DNA from: Caldithrix sp964598255
GTDB taxonomy: Bacteria > Calditrichota > Calditrichia > Calditrichales > Calditrichaceae
Assembly (NCBI GenBank): GCA_964598255.1
Contig: CAZRBA010000073.1
Coordinates: forward strand, 85,915-149,914
Direction: 5' to 3'
Length of the DNA: 64,000 nucleotides
A program made the position numbers and the translations under genes. Each line of letters starts with the position of its first letter. Position 1 is the first letter of the stretch. Below the pieces are notes generated by a model. It was not told where the DNA came from and did no database searches. It was given only the letters and a program-made list of their open reading frames with translations. This document shows positions 1 to 8,322 of the stretch, in pieces.

Positions 1-446
1 AATTCATTGATAAACTGTTTTACGGAAGGATGTTGCATAACCTGTTTGGCCCGCTTTTGATCTTTGTGAATTAAGGCAAACTTTTGCCCGTAATCGTTTT
101 CTATTTCAGGTAAAAAATCGACCTCCTGATCACGATGTTTGGATAGCCATTTTTTTTCAGCAATAGTAAACGATTCATTGGTTGGCAGCCCCCAACTGAT
201 ATCAAAATAATTTAGACGTTCCTTGCCTAATTTTTCGCTGCTGATATTAATAGTTAAAGAATAACCGTTAATTTTACCATAAAAAAACGGTCGGGCGGCA
301 AAGCCGCGGCGGATTACCTTTCCCTGATAATGGTCCTCCAGATCAAGCAAATTTCTGTGAATAGTATCCCATTGCGATTTACGCACGTATAACAGCAGCC
401 CCCAGACAGAAAGCAAAAATAAAACAAATAGTAAAACATACAGCAT
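1..446 (-). CDS. Membrane-anchored hypothetical protein (3' end beyond window)
   Basis: The minus strand is open from an ATG at 446 to the window edge, so the C-terminus is missing. A strong Shine-Dalgarno (GGAGGTGGG) lies just before this ATG and decides the start. The N-terminus (MLYVLLFVLFLLSVWGLLLY) is one hydrophobic segment, followed by a soluble part that reads as ordinary globular protein (for example RRGFAARPFFYGKINGY). This looks like a single-pass inner-membrane protein with its domain outside or inside the membrane; I do not recognise the family. It follows the M50 protease by about 210 bases on the same strand, so it may be in the same transcript, although a bulged inverted repeat (CGGAAAG...CTTTCCG) lies between them. 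An overlapping frame at 379-600 is a shadow. Confidence 0.7.
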   Translation of the reverse strand, partial: MLYVLLFVLFLLSVWGLLLYVRKSQWDTIHRNLLDLEDHYQGKVIRRGFAARPFFYGKINGYSLTINISSEKLGKERLNYFDISWGLPTNESFTIAEKKWLSKHRDQEVDFLPEIENDYGQKFALIHKDQKRAKQVMQHPSVKQFINE

Positions 447-656
447 AGGCCCACCTCCGGCGGAAAGCATTCGGTAAGTTTTGTTCCCTTACTTTCCGAC
501 CCATTTGTTTTAGTTTTTTATTACCCCCACTTGTAAAAAAATACGCATGGAACGAATTAATGACAAATATTATCAAAATCGCTTTAACTTTTTCTTTCAA
601 TTTTTTGGCAAAACATCATGTTTTGTGCTCATTTTCAGCGTTAATATCTTTACATT

Positions 657-1781
657 TTATTGCACGTAAAAGGGCATCGGTGAAAAACAAACGATAAAAA
701 TCACATATGAAAGCAATCCCAAAATTCGCCGTTTACGATCAATATTTTGCGAGTCATCTAAAGTTGGCGGATGCCGAAATCGAATAAAAATTAAAAGTAA
801 AACGGTCCACAAAACCCAAATGTATGAATTAAAATTCGAGATCAAATAAAAATTTAACACGATTAACAGAAAAAATGCCAAAATTGCAATATAGCGGGCT
901 TTTGCGCCAAACAAGGCATAGGTAATATGCCCGCCATCCAGTTGTCCGATGGGCATTAAATTAATCGCTGTTACCAGCAATCCGAACCAGGCGGCAAAGA
1001 TAAACGGAAAATGATACATCTCATCCATGGGCAGACGTTCGGCGCCAAACAACTTGCCTAACCATTCATAAAGCAATGTTTTTCCTAAAAAAAGGTCAAT
1101 ACCATGCGCATCACCCAGAGGATGTATTTTTTCGATATAAGCGTAAATGCCCGTCGTATCGGGTAAGCGATAAAAGCCTATAATCAAAAAGATAATACTC
1201 ATAACAAATCCGGCCAACGGCCCGGCCACCCCCACATCGAACAATGCTTTTTTGTGCGGCATGGGCGATCTAAGTTTAATAAACGCACCCAATGTACCAG
1301 GATGAAAAGCCGGTACGAAAAAGGGAATAAAATAGGGTAAGGTGGCTTCGATTTTGTAGTAGCGCGCTGTTAAGTAATGTCCCATCTCATGGCTGAAAAG
1401 GATAGTTAGTAAAGCGAACGAATAAGGCAAACCTATTGCGAAATTGCTCCATGAAACAAAAGGATCTTTCCCCCGAAGCAGCGCGCCTGTCATGGTAGTG
1501 GTGAGCACCGTGAATAAAAAAAGCACAAAATGCACCCAATAGCGAGGACGTTTTTGCAATGAAGTACCTGGTAGTATTTTCAAATAATAGCGGGAAGGCG
1601 ATTCTTCAATTTCGGAAAAAATACCTTTGGCCAGCAATTCGTCCTGAATTTCCTCCAACGTTTCAAAATCTATTTTATCTTTTCTCTGCTTGTACACTGG
1701 CGCACCAAACATCCGGCTCAAACGTTCCTGCTGCAGACGCCCGTTAATCACCGTATTTACAAGTCGAACATTTTTTTTCAC
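657..1781 (-). CDS. Site-2-type intramembrane metalloprotease, peptidase family M50
   Basis: 374 aa. The zinc site HEMGH is at residues 131-135 inside a hydrophobic segment, and the second conserved motif NLMPIGQLDGGH is at about 274-285, giving the HExxH plus NxxPxxxxDG pair that defines M50 proteases. At least six hydrophobic segments follow a soluble N-terminal region of about 80 residues. Family members cleave membrane-embedded substrates such as anti-sigma factors or signal-peptide remnants; the substrate here cannot be read from sequence. There is no PDZ domain, unlike RseP. The start is GTG, supported by AAGGA a few bases upstream. The gene lies 14 bases after pcm on the same strand, consistent with co-transcription with pcm and the upstream hydrolase. 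Confidence 0.88.
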   Translation of the reverse strand: MKKNVRLVNTVINGRLQQERLSRMFGAPVYKQRKDKIDFETLEEIQDELLAKGIFSEIEESPSRYYLKILPGTSLQKRPRYWVHFVLFLFTVLTTTMTGALLRGKDPFVSWSNFAIGLPYSFALLTILFSHEMGHYLTARYYKIEATLPYFIPFFVPAFHPGTLGAFIKLRSPMPHKKALFDVGVAGPLAGFVMSIIFLIIGFYRLPDTTGIYAYIEKIHPLGDAHGIDLFLGKTLLYEWLGKLFGAERLPMDEMYHFPFIFAAWFGLLVTAINLMPIGQLDGGHITYALFGAKARYIAILAFFLLIVLNFYLISNFNSYIWVLWTVLLLIFIRFRHPPTLDDSQNIDRKRRILGLLSYVIFIVCFSPMPFYVQ

Positions 1782-1795
1782 AACAATCCTTCGCC

Positions 1796-2548
1796 TTATT
1801 TTTCTTTTTGCACTTTGCCGGTCATCGGCACAAAACGTACGGGTAAGATATTTTGCATTGCCATTCCGGTTGCCGATTTTTTAACTACAACCAATTCCTG
1901 AACATATTCGCCCACCGGTAAAACCATGGTTCCGCCGTTTTTCAATTGTTCCAGCAAAGGAGGCGGAATTTTAGGCGGAGCAGCCGTAACTATTATGGCG
2001 TCAAACGGGGCTTTTTCCGGCCAGCCATTGTACCCGTCGCCTTGCTTTACCACCACATTATTGTAGCCCAAGGCTTTTAAGCGCTGAGCCGCCTCGCGCG
2101 CTAACTCCGGAATTATTTCTATCGTAAAAACGGAATCGACCATTTCGGCAAGTACTGCCGCCTGATACCCGGAGCCCGTACCGATCTCCAGAACACGATC
2201 CGTGGACTTTAAATGTAATTGTTCGGTCATAAAGGCTACAATATACGGTTGACTGATCGTCTGCCCGTGACCGATAGGCCGCGGTTCGTCTTCATAGGCC
2301 AAAGGAGCTTCTTTTGCAGGTACAAACTTATGTCTGGGAACCGTTTCCATTGCTCTAATCACACGCGCATCTTTTACCCCTCGGGCCACAATTTGTTGTT
2401 CCACCATTGCTTTACGTAATTTTTGATAGTAGGCCTCTGTATGCGTCATGTTTTTTTCCCGTGAACAATTTAGAATAAACATTAAAATAAAAACAAAAAA
2501 TTTCAAGTTTTTCCGTAAAAAGCGAACCTTGCGCCAACCTTCAATCAT
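1796..2548 (-). CDS. pcm: Protein-L-isoaspartate O-methyltransferase with N-terminal hydrophobic segment
   Basis: 250 aa. Residues about 35-245 are a complete Pcm enzyme, which uses S-adenosylmethionine to methylate isoaspartyl residues and start repair of aged proteins. Seen: GHGQTISQPYIVAFMTEQL (about 93-111) and the SAM-binding motif VLEIGTGSGYQ (about 119-129), plus a late PPLLEQLKNGGTMVLPVG segment. Unusually, the enzyme is preceded by a hydrophobic stretch (about 16-28, FFVFILMFILNCS) that looks like a signal anchor or a poor lipoprotein signal, suggesting an extracytoplasmic or membrane-bound form. The ATG overlaps the stop of the upstream hydrolase (ATGA), so translation is coupled and this long start is favoured; the alternative is the Met at residue 34, which would give a cytoplasmic enzyme. 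Confidence 0.9.
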   Translation of the reverse strand: MIEGWRKVRFLRKNLKFFVFILMFILNCSREKNMTHTEAYYQKLRKAMVEQQIVARGVKDARVIRAMETVPRHKFVPAKEAPLAYEDEPRPIGHGQTISQPYIVAFMTEQLHLKSTDRVLEIGTGSGYQAAVLAEMVDSVFTIEIIPELAREAAQRLKALGYNNVVVKQGDGYNGWPEKAPFDAIIVTAAPPKIPPPLLEQLKNGGTMVLPVGEYVQELVVVKKSATGMAMQNILPVRFVPMTGKVQKEK

Positions 2549-3591
2549 AATTCCGCTTCCCCATGTGGCATTTTGGTTTCTCCGTGTTTAAAAATACGGA
2601 TACGTTTTTCTAACGACCTCTCTTCCGCCTTTTTAATCAAACGTTCCATTGGTTCGGCCATCGGTTCATCCGTTAAACGAAACGTTCCCCAATGGATAGG
2701 AATAAATTCTCGAGCCTTTAATTCTTTAAAGGCTGTTAAGGCCTCTTCCGGATTCATGTGTACCGATTTCATAAACCAACGCGGAGCATAGGCACCAATA
2801 GGCAATGCGGCAAAGTGGATGGGACCGTATTGCCGCCCTATTTCCGAAAATCCGCTAAAATATCCCGTATCGCCCCCAAAGTAAAACGTTACATTTTGGC
2901 CCTGCAACAGCCAGCTTACCCACAAAGTGCTATTTTGGCCGAAAAGCGAACGGCCGGAAAAATGTTGTGCCGGTGTACAAATGATCTTCAGACCGTTAAT
3001 TTCCGTTTCATCCCCCCAATCCTTTTCGGCATAACGTGTTATTCCCCATGATTTTAGAATATTTCCGACACCCAAAGGGACAAGGTAAAACGGTTTGTTA
3101 CCTAAAAATTTTATGGTTTTTTTATCAAGATGGTCGTAATGATCATGTGAAATCACAACCAAATCTATGCTTGGTAAAGAATCCAAGGGAATTCCGGGAG
3201 GCACCAACCGTTTAGGGCCGATAAATGAAAAAGGCGAACTGCGTTTGCTAAAAATCGGATCGGTTAAAATATTCATACCATCCAATTGAATAAGCAACGT
3301 TGAATGACCAATCCAGGTAACAGAAAATCGGTCTCTGTTTTTCTTTAACCACATAACTTTTGTCTTAGCAGCGGAGAAAAGAACGTTCTCACCTTTTTCC
3401 GCGGGCCGTTTTCCCGTAATACGATCCCATACCAGCCACCTAAAAAGATCGAAACGCGTTCTTTCTTGAAATGTCGGAAAAGGATTCACAAAACGTTTCC
3501 CGTCAAAATGAGTCTGAGTAAATCCGGCTATGGGAATGGTCATAAACAAAATACTCCGAATAATCAATTTTTTAAGCTGGGTTGCCCACAT
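2545..3591 (-). CDS. Metallo-beta-lactamase-fold hydrolase, NAPE-PLD/UlaG-like, probably exported
   Basis: 348 aa. The metal motif SHDHYDHLD is at about 148-156 (HxHxDH), preceded by TWIGHSTLLIQLDG and TDPIFSKRSSP, and a later FYFGGDTGYF supplies the downstream metal ligand. This arrangement is typical of the UlaG / NAPE-phospholipase-D-like branch of the fold, which hydrolyses lactones or phosphodiesters; the true substrate is unknown. A hydrophobic N-terminus (IIRSILFMTIPIAGFTQ, about 10-26) looks like a signal peptide, placing the enzyme outside the cytoplasm. It is the first gene of a coupled unit with pcm (4-base ATGA overlap) and the M50 protease. A modest AAAGG precedes the ATG. Confidence 0.82.
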   Translation of the reverse strand: MWATQLKKLIIRSILFMTIPIAGFTQTHFDGKRFVNPFPTFQERTRFDLFRWLVWDRITGKRPAEKGENVLFSAAKTKVMWLKKNRDRFSVTWIGHSTLLIQLDGMNILTDPIFSKRSSPFSFIGPKRLVPPGIPLDSLPSIDLVVISHDHYDHLDKKTIKFLGNKPFYLVPLGVGNILKSWGITRYAEKDWGDETEINGLKIICTPAQHFSGRSLFGQNSTLWVSWLLQGQNVTFYFGGDTGYFSGFSEIGRQYGPIHFAALPIGAYAPRWFMKSVHMNPEEALTAFKELKAREFIPIHWGTFRLTDEPMAEPMERLIKKAEERSLEKRIRIFKHGETKMPHGEAEL

Positions 3592-3884
3592 CGGCGCCTT
3601 TCTCTTTACCTGATCGGTACGATATAATATACGACCAAACCGGGCATGAAAAAAATGATATATTTTTGTGACAAATAAAATGGCTTTAATTCCTTGTTTG
3701 AAAACATTTGCACGCTTTTAATCCAAACATTACATTAAATTTAACATGCAACTCAGGCGGAAGATTTTTTTACGCATAACAACGCTGTTCGGGGCATACA
3801 CCAATCCGTTGCGTTCCAATATTATGCCTTTGCGGGTAATCGAAACGGCATGAAAATTTGTTAAACTATTTCGGGAATTAAATT

Positions 3885-5585
3885 ATGGAATCCTTACAAA
3901 CGTTAAAAGATGTCTTGGAATATATCAACACACAATATGCCGAACATCCTGCTGTTTCTTTTGTAGGAGAAACACCGCTAACCTACGGTGATTTTTATGC
4001 CAAAGTTTTACAAGTTCAGGCCTATTTAAAGGAACAGGGCATCCAAAAGGGCGACCACATTGCTTTGTTTAGCGAAAGTATGCCCCATTGGTCTGTAACC
4101 TATTTTGCCATTACCTCCATGGGAGCAGTGGCCGTTCCTATTTTACCCGATTTTCATCCGAATGAAGTCCAACATATTATTCGCCACGCCCATTGTAAAA
4201 TGGTTTTTGTCTCACAAACTCTGTTGCCCAAAATCGAAGATGCGCATTTTGAAAATGTTCGCAAAATTATTATAATCAATACGTTTAAACCCTTTGAAGA
4301 AGAACAAAGCGGTAAAGATGGAATAAAAGAATTACTGGATAAAGGTAGCAAAGAGTTTACGAAAATAACAAAGGCGGCCTTAAAAATAACGCAAAAATCC
4401 GAAAGCGCCGAATTGCAACCCCATGATTTGGCCGTAATTATTTATACATCAGGCACTACCGGCAATTCCAAGGGTGTTATGCTTTCGCATTATAATATTG
4501 TCTCTAACGCCCTGGCTATCTTAAAAGTGGTTCACGCATCGCCGGCCGACCGGTTGCTTTCCGTTTTGCCTTTATCGCATGCGTATGAAGCCACGGTAGG
4601 CATGGTGGCACCGCTTATTGCCGGATGTAATATCCATTACTTTGCCAAACCACCAACCCCTCGACTTTTGGTTGCCGCCTTGCAAAAGGTACGTCCGACA
4701 ATTATGCTTATTGTGCCCCTGATTATTGAGAAAATTTACAAAACCCGCATTGCCCCCGAACTTAATAAAAAAATGATCTTACGCTTAATGCAAAAGGTAC
4801 CGAGCTTACGCCGCTTTATCTTTAAAAAAGCAGGTAAAAAACTTCTGGAAACGTTCGGCGGACAATTACAGGTAATGCCCATTGGCGGAGCTTTATTATC
4901 TCCTGAAGTCGAAAAATTTTTATTTGAATCCGAATTTCCTTATGCCATTGGTTACGGTTTAACCGAAACATCTCCTATTGTTGCCGCCATGGTAAAAGGT
5001 ATGTTAAAAATTCATTCCACGGGTCCGGCCTTGTCCGGCATCCAAATTAAAATTTACGATCCGGACCCGCAAACCGGTGTGGGTGAAATTTGGGTTAAAG
5101 GCCCTAACGTCATGCAGGGATATTACAAGGATCCCGAAAGAACAGCCGACGTATTAACGAAAGACGGATGGTTTAAAACAGGTGATTTGGGACTTTTGGA
5201 TGGAGATGGCTATTTGTACATTAAAGGGCGGATTAAAAACATGATTTTAGGGCCAAGTGGTGAAAACATTTATCCGGAACAAATCGAAGCCATTCTGAAT
5301 GAGTTTGACTGCGTGGCAGAATCTCTGGTTTATGATGACCACGGAAAAATTGTTGCCCGTGTATTTTTAAATTATGAAGAACTTGATAAAAAATTCGGCA
5401 TTAACCATTTAAGTGAAACGCAAGTTAAAGAAAAAATCAAAGAACTGCTCGAAACAATTCGTCAAAAAACAAACGACCAATTGGCTGTTTATGCTCGCAT
5501 CAGCAAAATTATTGAACAGACAGAACCTTTCGAGAAAACCCCTACCCAAAAGACCAAACGCTATTTATATGTCAATAAAGATTAG
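3885..5585 (+). CDS. AMP-forming acyl-CoA synthetase (long-chain fatty acid-CoA ligase family)
   Basis: 566 aa, the usual length for FadD-like adenylating enzymes, which activate a carboxylic acid with ATP and transfer it to CoA. Motifs seen in order: the P-loop-like IYTSGTTGNSKGVMLSH (about 186-202), the adenylate-binding YGLTETSP (about 357-364), the hinge region GDLGLLDGDGYLYIKGR (about 435-451) and a C-terminal lysine-rich KTPTQKTKRYLY tail with the catalytic lysine region. A family-typical HALPLSHxYE-like segment is present as LPLSHAYEAT. Chain-length specificity cannot be read. It stands alone: divergent from the hydrolase gene on one side and separated from the Cas6-like gene by a hairpin on the other. 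A weak GGGA precedes the ATG. Confidence 0.88.
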   Translation: MESLQTLKDVLEYINTQYAEHPAVSFVGETPLTYGDFYAKVLQVQAYLKEQGIQKGDHIALFSESMPHWSVTYFAITSMGAVAVPILPDFHPNEVQHIIRHAHCKMVFVSQTLLPKIEDAHFENVRKIIIINTFKPFEEEQSGKDGIKELLDKGSKEFTKITKAALKITQKSESAELQPHDLAVIIYTSGTTGNSKGVMLSHYNIVSNALAILKVVHASPADRLLSVLPLSHAYEATVGMVAPLIAGCNIHYFAKPPTPRLLVAALQKVRPTIMLIVPLIIEKIYKTRIAPELNKKMILRLMQKVPSLRRFIFKKAGKKLLETFGGQLQVMPIGGALLSPEVEKFLFESEFPYAIGYGLTETSPIVAAMVKGMLKIHSTGPALSGIQIKIYDPDPQTGVGEIWVKGPNVMQGYYKDPERTADVLTKDGWFKTGDLGLLDGDGYLYIKGRIKNMILGPSGENIYPEQIEAILNEFDCVAESLVYDDHGKIVARVFLNYEELDKKFGINHLSETQVKEKIKELLETIRQKTNDQLAVYARISKIIEQTEPFEKTPTQKTKRYLYVNKD

Positions 5586-5607
5586 CCGTTTTCTCACCAA
5601 AATAAAC

Positions 5608-5646
5608 AGGGCCGTTGATACTCGGTGGGAAAGTACCAACGGCCCT
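5608..5646. terminator. Long inverted repeat between convergent genes, probable terminator
   Basis: The arms 5608-5622 and 5632-5646 pair over 15 bases with a single mismatch (A.C), enclosing a 9-base loop. The repeat starts 23 bases after the acyl-CoA ligase stop and sits between convergent genes. There is no strong T-run on the plus side, and only a loose T-rich stretch on the minus side, so a classical intrinsic terminator is not certain. It could also be a processing or protein-binding hairpin. Confidence 0.6.
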
Positions 5647-5764
5647 AAATGGTAGGAAAGAAGCAATAAACCCTAACTTATATGACTTCCAAAAATACCA
5701 AGGTGTGCCGCAACGAATGAGGCCCGATAACTATTTATTTTTAATTCTTCTTTTGGGTTGTCTC

Positions 5765-6556
5765 CTATTTTCTATGTTGATGTACCATTTCGACCATACC
5801 AAACCCCAAAGCATTCATTTGGCCAATTCCGGCATCGTAAATTACCTTTAACACTTCGGGCTCGGCCTTGATTTTAAAAGGCGCCAGTACGCAACGTACC
5901 TGCTCTTGGCGACTGCTCTCTTTCTCTAATGTAATGACCTTGGTAATGCGATTGTTACGGCGCCGGATATATTCTTTGTCAAATTCCAAATCAAATTCCA
6001 AATGATCGATTGTCTTTTTATGAATAACCCTAAATTTGTTACGAATGTCTTTTTCCAACATCGCATAAAATTCTTTGTTATCTGGTAAGGCATATTTCTT
6101 AAAATCAGATTTATGTTTTTTCCCTCTCGATTCTTTTAATACGGTCACAGGCGACAAACAGGTAAATTGGGCCTCATTGTCTTTAAATTCCGGTTCCGGG
6201 ACAAAACGTACATTCTCCACTTCAAAATAAACGTCATATATCTTAAATCGTTTGTGTTTGCGCAATTCTTTAGCCAAAATTCCTAAAAATTGATAATACG
6301 GCGAGGCCACATACCAATAGAATTCTCTTGATAAAATGCCAATCATAAAATTTTCGATTTTTCGTTCAGGAATGATAAGCTGCGAAAACGTATATAAATC
6401 AAATCCCTTGGAAGAAGATCCTTCGGGCACCAGAGAAGAAAGATAACGTCGGTATTCAAATGTCAATTGTTTAATAAGCTTAACCAGATAATAGTTGGTA
6501 TTAATCGGTAGGTATGTTTTTCGTTTCGGATTCCTAAAGGTTATTTTGATACGCAT
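5765..6556 (-). CDS. cas6: Cas6-like CRISPR RNA endoribonuclease, solitary
   Basis: 263 aa, normal Cas6 length. Cas6 cuts CRISPR repeat RNA into guide units. The C-terminal glycine-rich loop AGIGQMNALGFGMVEM (about 241-256) is the RAMP signature of the family, and KGFDLYTFSQLIIP (about 50-63) matches the conserved stretch ending the first ferredoxin-like fold. In many Cas6 proteins a catalytic histidine occurs shortly before that stretch (an LHDEG-like context); here the matching positions read SLVPEG (41-46), with no histidine. The protein may therefore bind RNA without cutting it, or use other residues. No repeat array or other cas gene is visible in the window. A G-rich sequence (GGGGGC) precedes the ATG. 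Family assignment is good; function in this setting is open. Confidence 0.8.
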   Translation of the reverse strand: MRIKITFRNPKRKTYLPINTNYYLVKLIKQLTFEYRRYLSSLVPEGSSSKGFDLYTFSQLIIPERKIENFMIGILSREFYWYVASPYYQFLGILAKELRKHKRFKIYDVYFEVENVRFVPEPEFKDNEAQFTCLSPVTVLKESRGKKHKSDFKKYALPDNKEFYAMLEKDIRNKFRVIHKKTIDHLEFDLEFDKEYIRRRNNRITKVITLEKESSRQEQVRCVLAPFKIKAEPEVLKVIYDAGIGQMNALGFGMVEMVHQHRK

Positions 6557-6703
6557 GATTAAAAGCCCCCCATATCCATATTGGTTCCTTTTATTTAATA
6601 CAAAAATAATGCCAATAATAGGCTAACAAATCGGAGGGTTCGTAACTCTTTAAACTTTATAAGGTTAGTACAAAATAGGTTAAAAAGAAGAAATTAAGAA
6701 TAC

Positions 6704-6749
6704 GGGAAATATTCCCAACTATACTGTTTTTCGATAGGGAATATTTCCC
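6704..6749 (-). terminator. Perfect 13-bp inverted repeat after mrp, probable terminator
   Basis: GGGAAATATTCCC at 6704-6716 and its exact reverse complement at 6737-6749 are separated by a 20-base loop. Each arm is itself nearly palindromic. It begins 13 bases after the mrp stop (minus strand) and is followed by a loosely T-rich stretch, so it most likely ends mrp transcription. It also lies 148 bases upstream of the Cas6-like gene, so a regulatory role for that gene is possible. Confidence 0.6.
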
Positions 6750-6761
6750 ATTTTTGGAGAT

Positions 6762-7808
6762 TTATTTGGAAATCTTATCGTAAATACGTTTGGCAACATC
6801 CAAAAAGGCTTTGCTTTCTGGACTGTCCGGATTATCCACAACAACAGGTACTCCATGGTCACCACCTTCAACAATCCGCGGATTTATCGGAATTTCGCCT
6901 AACAATTCCGTATCGTATTGCTGGCAAGCTTTGGCCACACCACCATGGGAAAAAATATCCGTACGTTCCCCGCAATGCGGACAAATAAAATAACTCATAT
7001 TCTCAATAATGCCCATTACCGGTACATTTACTTTGCGGAACATTTGCACTCCTTTAATCGCATCTATTAAAGCCACATCCTGAGGAGTAGAAACCACCAC
7101 GGCACCGTCAAGAGCAACCGATTGCGAAATGGTAAGCTGAGCGTCACCCGTTCCCGGAGGCATATCAAACAAAATAATATCCAATTCCGGCCAGGCCACA
7201 TCATTCATCAATTGCTGCAAGGCGCGATGGACCAAAGCGCCGCGCCAAATGACTGCTTCCGAATTATCCACCAAAAAACCCAATGACATTAAATGAACGC
7301 CGTATTTTTCGATCGTATGAATTTTTTTACCGTCATACAAAGGACGTTCCTGCACACCCAACATCAACGGAATGCTCGGGCCGTAAATATCCGCATCGAG
7401 CAACCCGACCCGATAGCCCAATTTGGCCATTGCCACCGCCAAGTTTACGGCTACGGTAGATTTTCCCACTCCGCCTTTACCGCTGGCTACCGCCACCTTG
7501 TATTTAATGCTTGACAAATATTGCTCCGGTTTTTCGGCTGTTGTGGTGCTAAATTTAGGCGGTTCTTGTGCCTCGGCTACAACTTCATGCTTGTAATCGG
7601 GATATGCTTGCCGTAACACCTTCTCCACATCCTGTTTAATCTGCCGAACAACACTACTATCTTTGCCCTTTACTACGATATGAAGACGTATGACCTGATC
7701 GCTAATATCTATTTTTTGAACCAGTCCGAACGATACGATATCCCTGCTATAACCGGGATAACTCACCTTGCGCAAAACCTCTACCAGTTCCTCTTTTGTA
7801 ACAGCCAT
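6762..7808 (-). CDS. mrp: Mrp/NBP35-family iron-sulfur cluster carrier ATPase
   Basis: 348 aa. Residues 1-80 form a MIP18/DUF59-type domain (LVEVLRKVSYPGYSRDIVSFG). The deviant Walker A SGKGGVGKST is at 109-118, LLDADIYGPSIPLMLG at about 137-151 is the switch region, and the cluster-binding CPHC is at 276-279. These together identify Mrp (ApbC), a cytoplasmic dimer that carries 4Fe-4S clusters to apoproteins. The DUF59 fusion to the ATPase is the common bacterial form. The gene stands alone on the minus strand, with a probable terminator immediately downstream and a gene remnant upstream. Confidence 0.95.
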   Translation of the reverse strand: MAVTKEELVEVLRKVSYPGYSRDIVSFGLVQKIDISDQVIRLHIVVKGKDSSVVRQIKQDVEKVLRQAYPDYKHEVVAEAQEPPKFSTTTAEKPEQYLSSIKYKVAVASGKGGVGKSTVAVNLAVAMAKLGYRVGLLDADIYGPSIPLMLGVQERPLYDGKKIHTIEKYGVHLMSLGFLVDNSEAVIWRGALVHRALQQLMNDVAWPELDIILFDMPPGTGDAQLTISQSVALDGAVVVSTPQDVALIDAIKGVQMFRKVNVPVMGIIENMSYFICPHCGERTDIFSHGGVAKACQQYDTELLGEIPINPRIVEGGDHGVPVVVDNPDSPESKAFLDVAKRIYDKISK

Positions 7809-7868
7809 ATCAAACTCCTATACTATTTTTTATTTTTGTTTAACTAATATAACAATTTTTTTGATAAC

Positions 7869-8206
7869 TTATTTCCCGCTTTGATACATTTTTTTCTTAA
7901 AGGCAGAAATATAGTCAACAGCGCCCAATAAAACCAAAATATATTTGCTTTTAGGTGAGGGGGGTAATACGATTTTCGTCCGCAGTACAAACAGCAGGTC
8001 AATTTCGAAACGATTATCTGCATACAATTTAAACATACGAATGTTGCCGATTTGTTTATCGTTTATTAAAGAACGTTCTCGGCTTTAACAATTAACGGAT
8101 ACATAAACCGCACAACCCAGAGACCGGCTTTTGCATTGTGTAATGGTTTTGGCTCAGTGGAAATCCGATTATTTTTTAAGACATATATGTGTATTCGCCG
8201 CGGCAT
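7869..8206 (-). pseudogene. Small frameshifted gene of unknown family
   Basis: Two adjacent minus-strand frames each read like real protein but neither is long. The first runs from an ATG at 8206 to TAA at 8066-8068 (46 aa, beginning MPRRIHIYVLKNN and containing AKAGLWVVRFMYPLIVKAE). The second, one base out of phase, is open from about 8083 to TAA at 7869-7871 and contains KQIGNIRMFKLYADNRFEID and an ATG at 8036 giving 55 aa. Joined by one shift near 8070-8083 they would make a protein of about 110 residues. No ribosome binding site is clear. The simplest view is a frameshifted, decaying gene; a sequencing error or two tiny genes are alternatives. Family not recognised. The rest of the 7809-8322 gap shows nothing else. 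Confidence 0.4.
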
Positions 8207-8322
8207 CGACAATCAGAAAGGATTAAAATGATTGCGCTTGTTCTTTCCTGCCAAAATTTCTTCAGACCTCCTGTCTATTTTCAAGCGATTTTTTACTTCA
8301 AAAGGAGGGCTTTAACAATACA

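Noticed and set aside
379..600. 73-aa minus-strand frame
   Set aside because: It overlaps the better-supported gene ending at 446, which has a strong Shine-Dalgarno; its own reading is cysteine- and phenylalanine-rich, as expected for an out-of-frame shadow.
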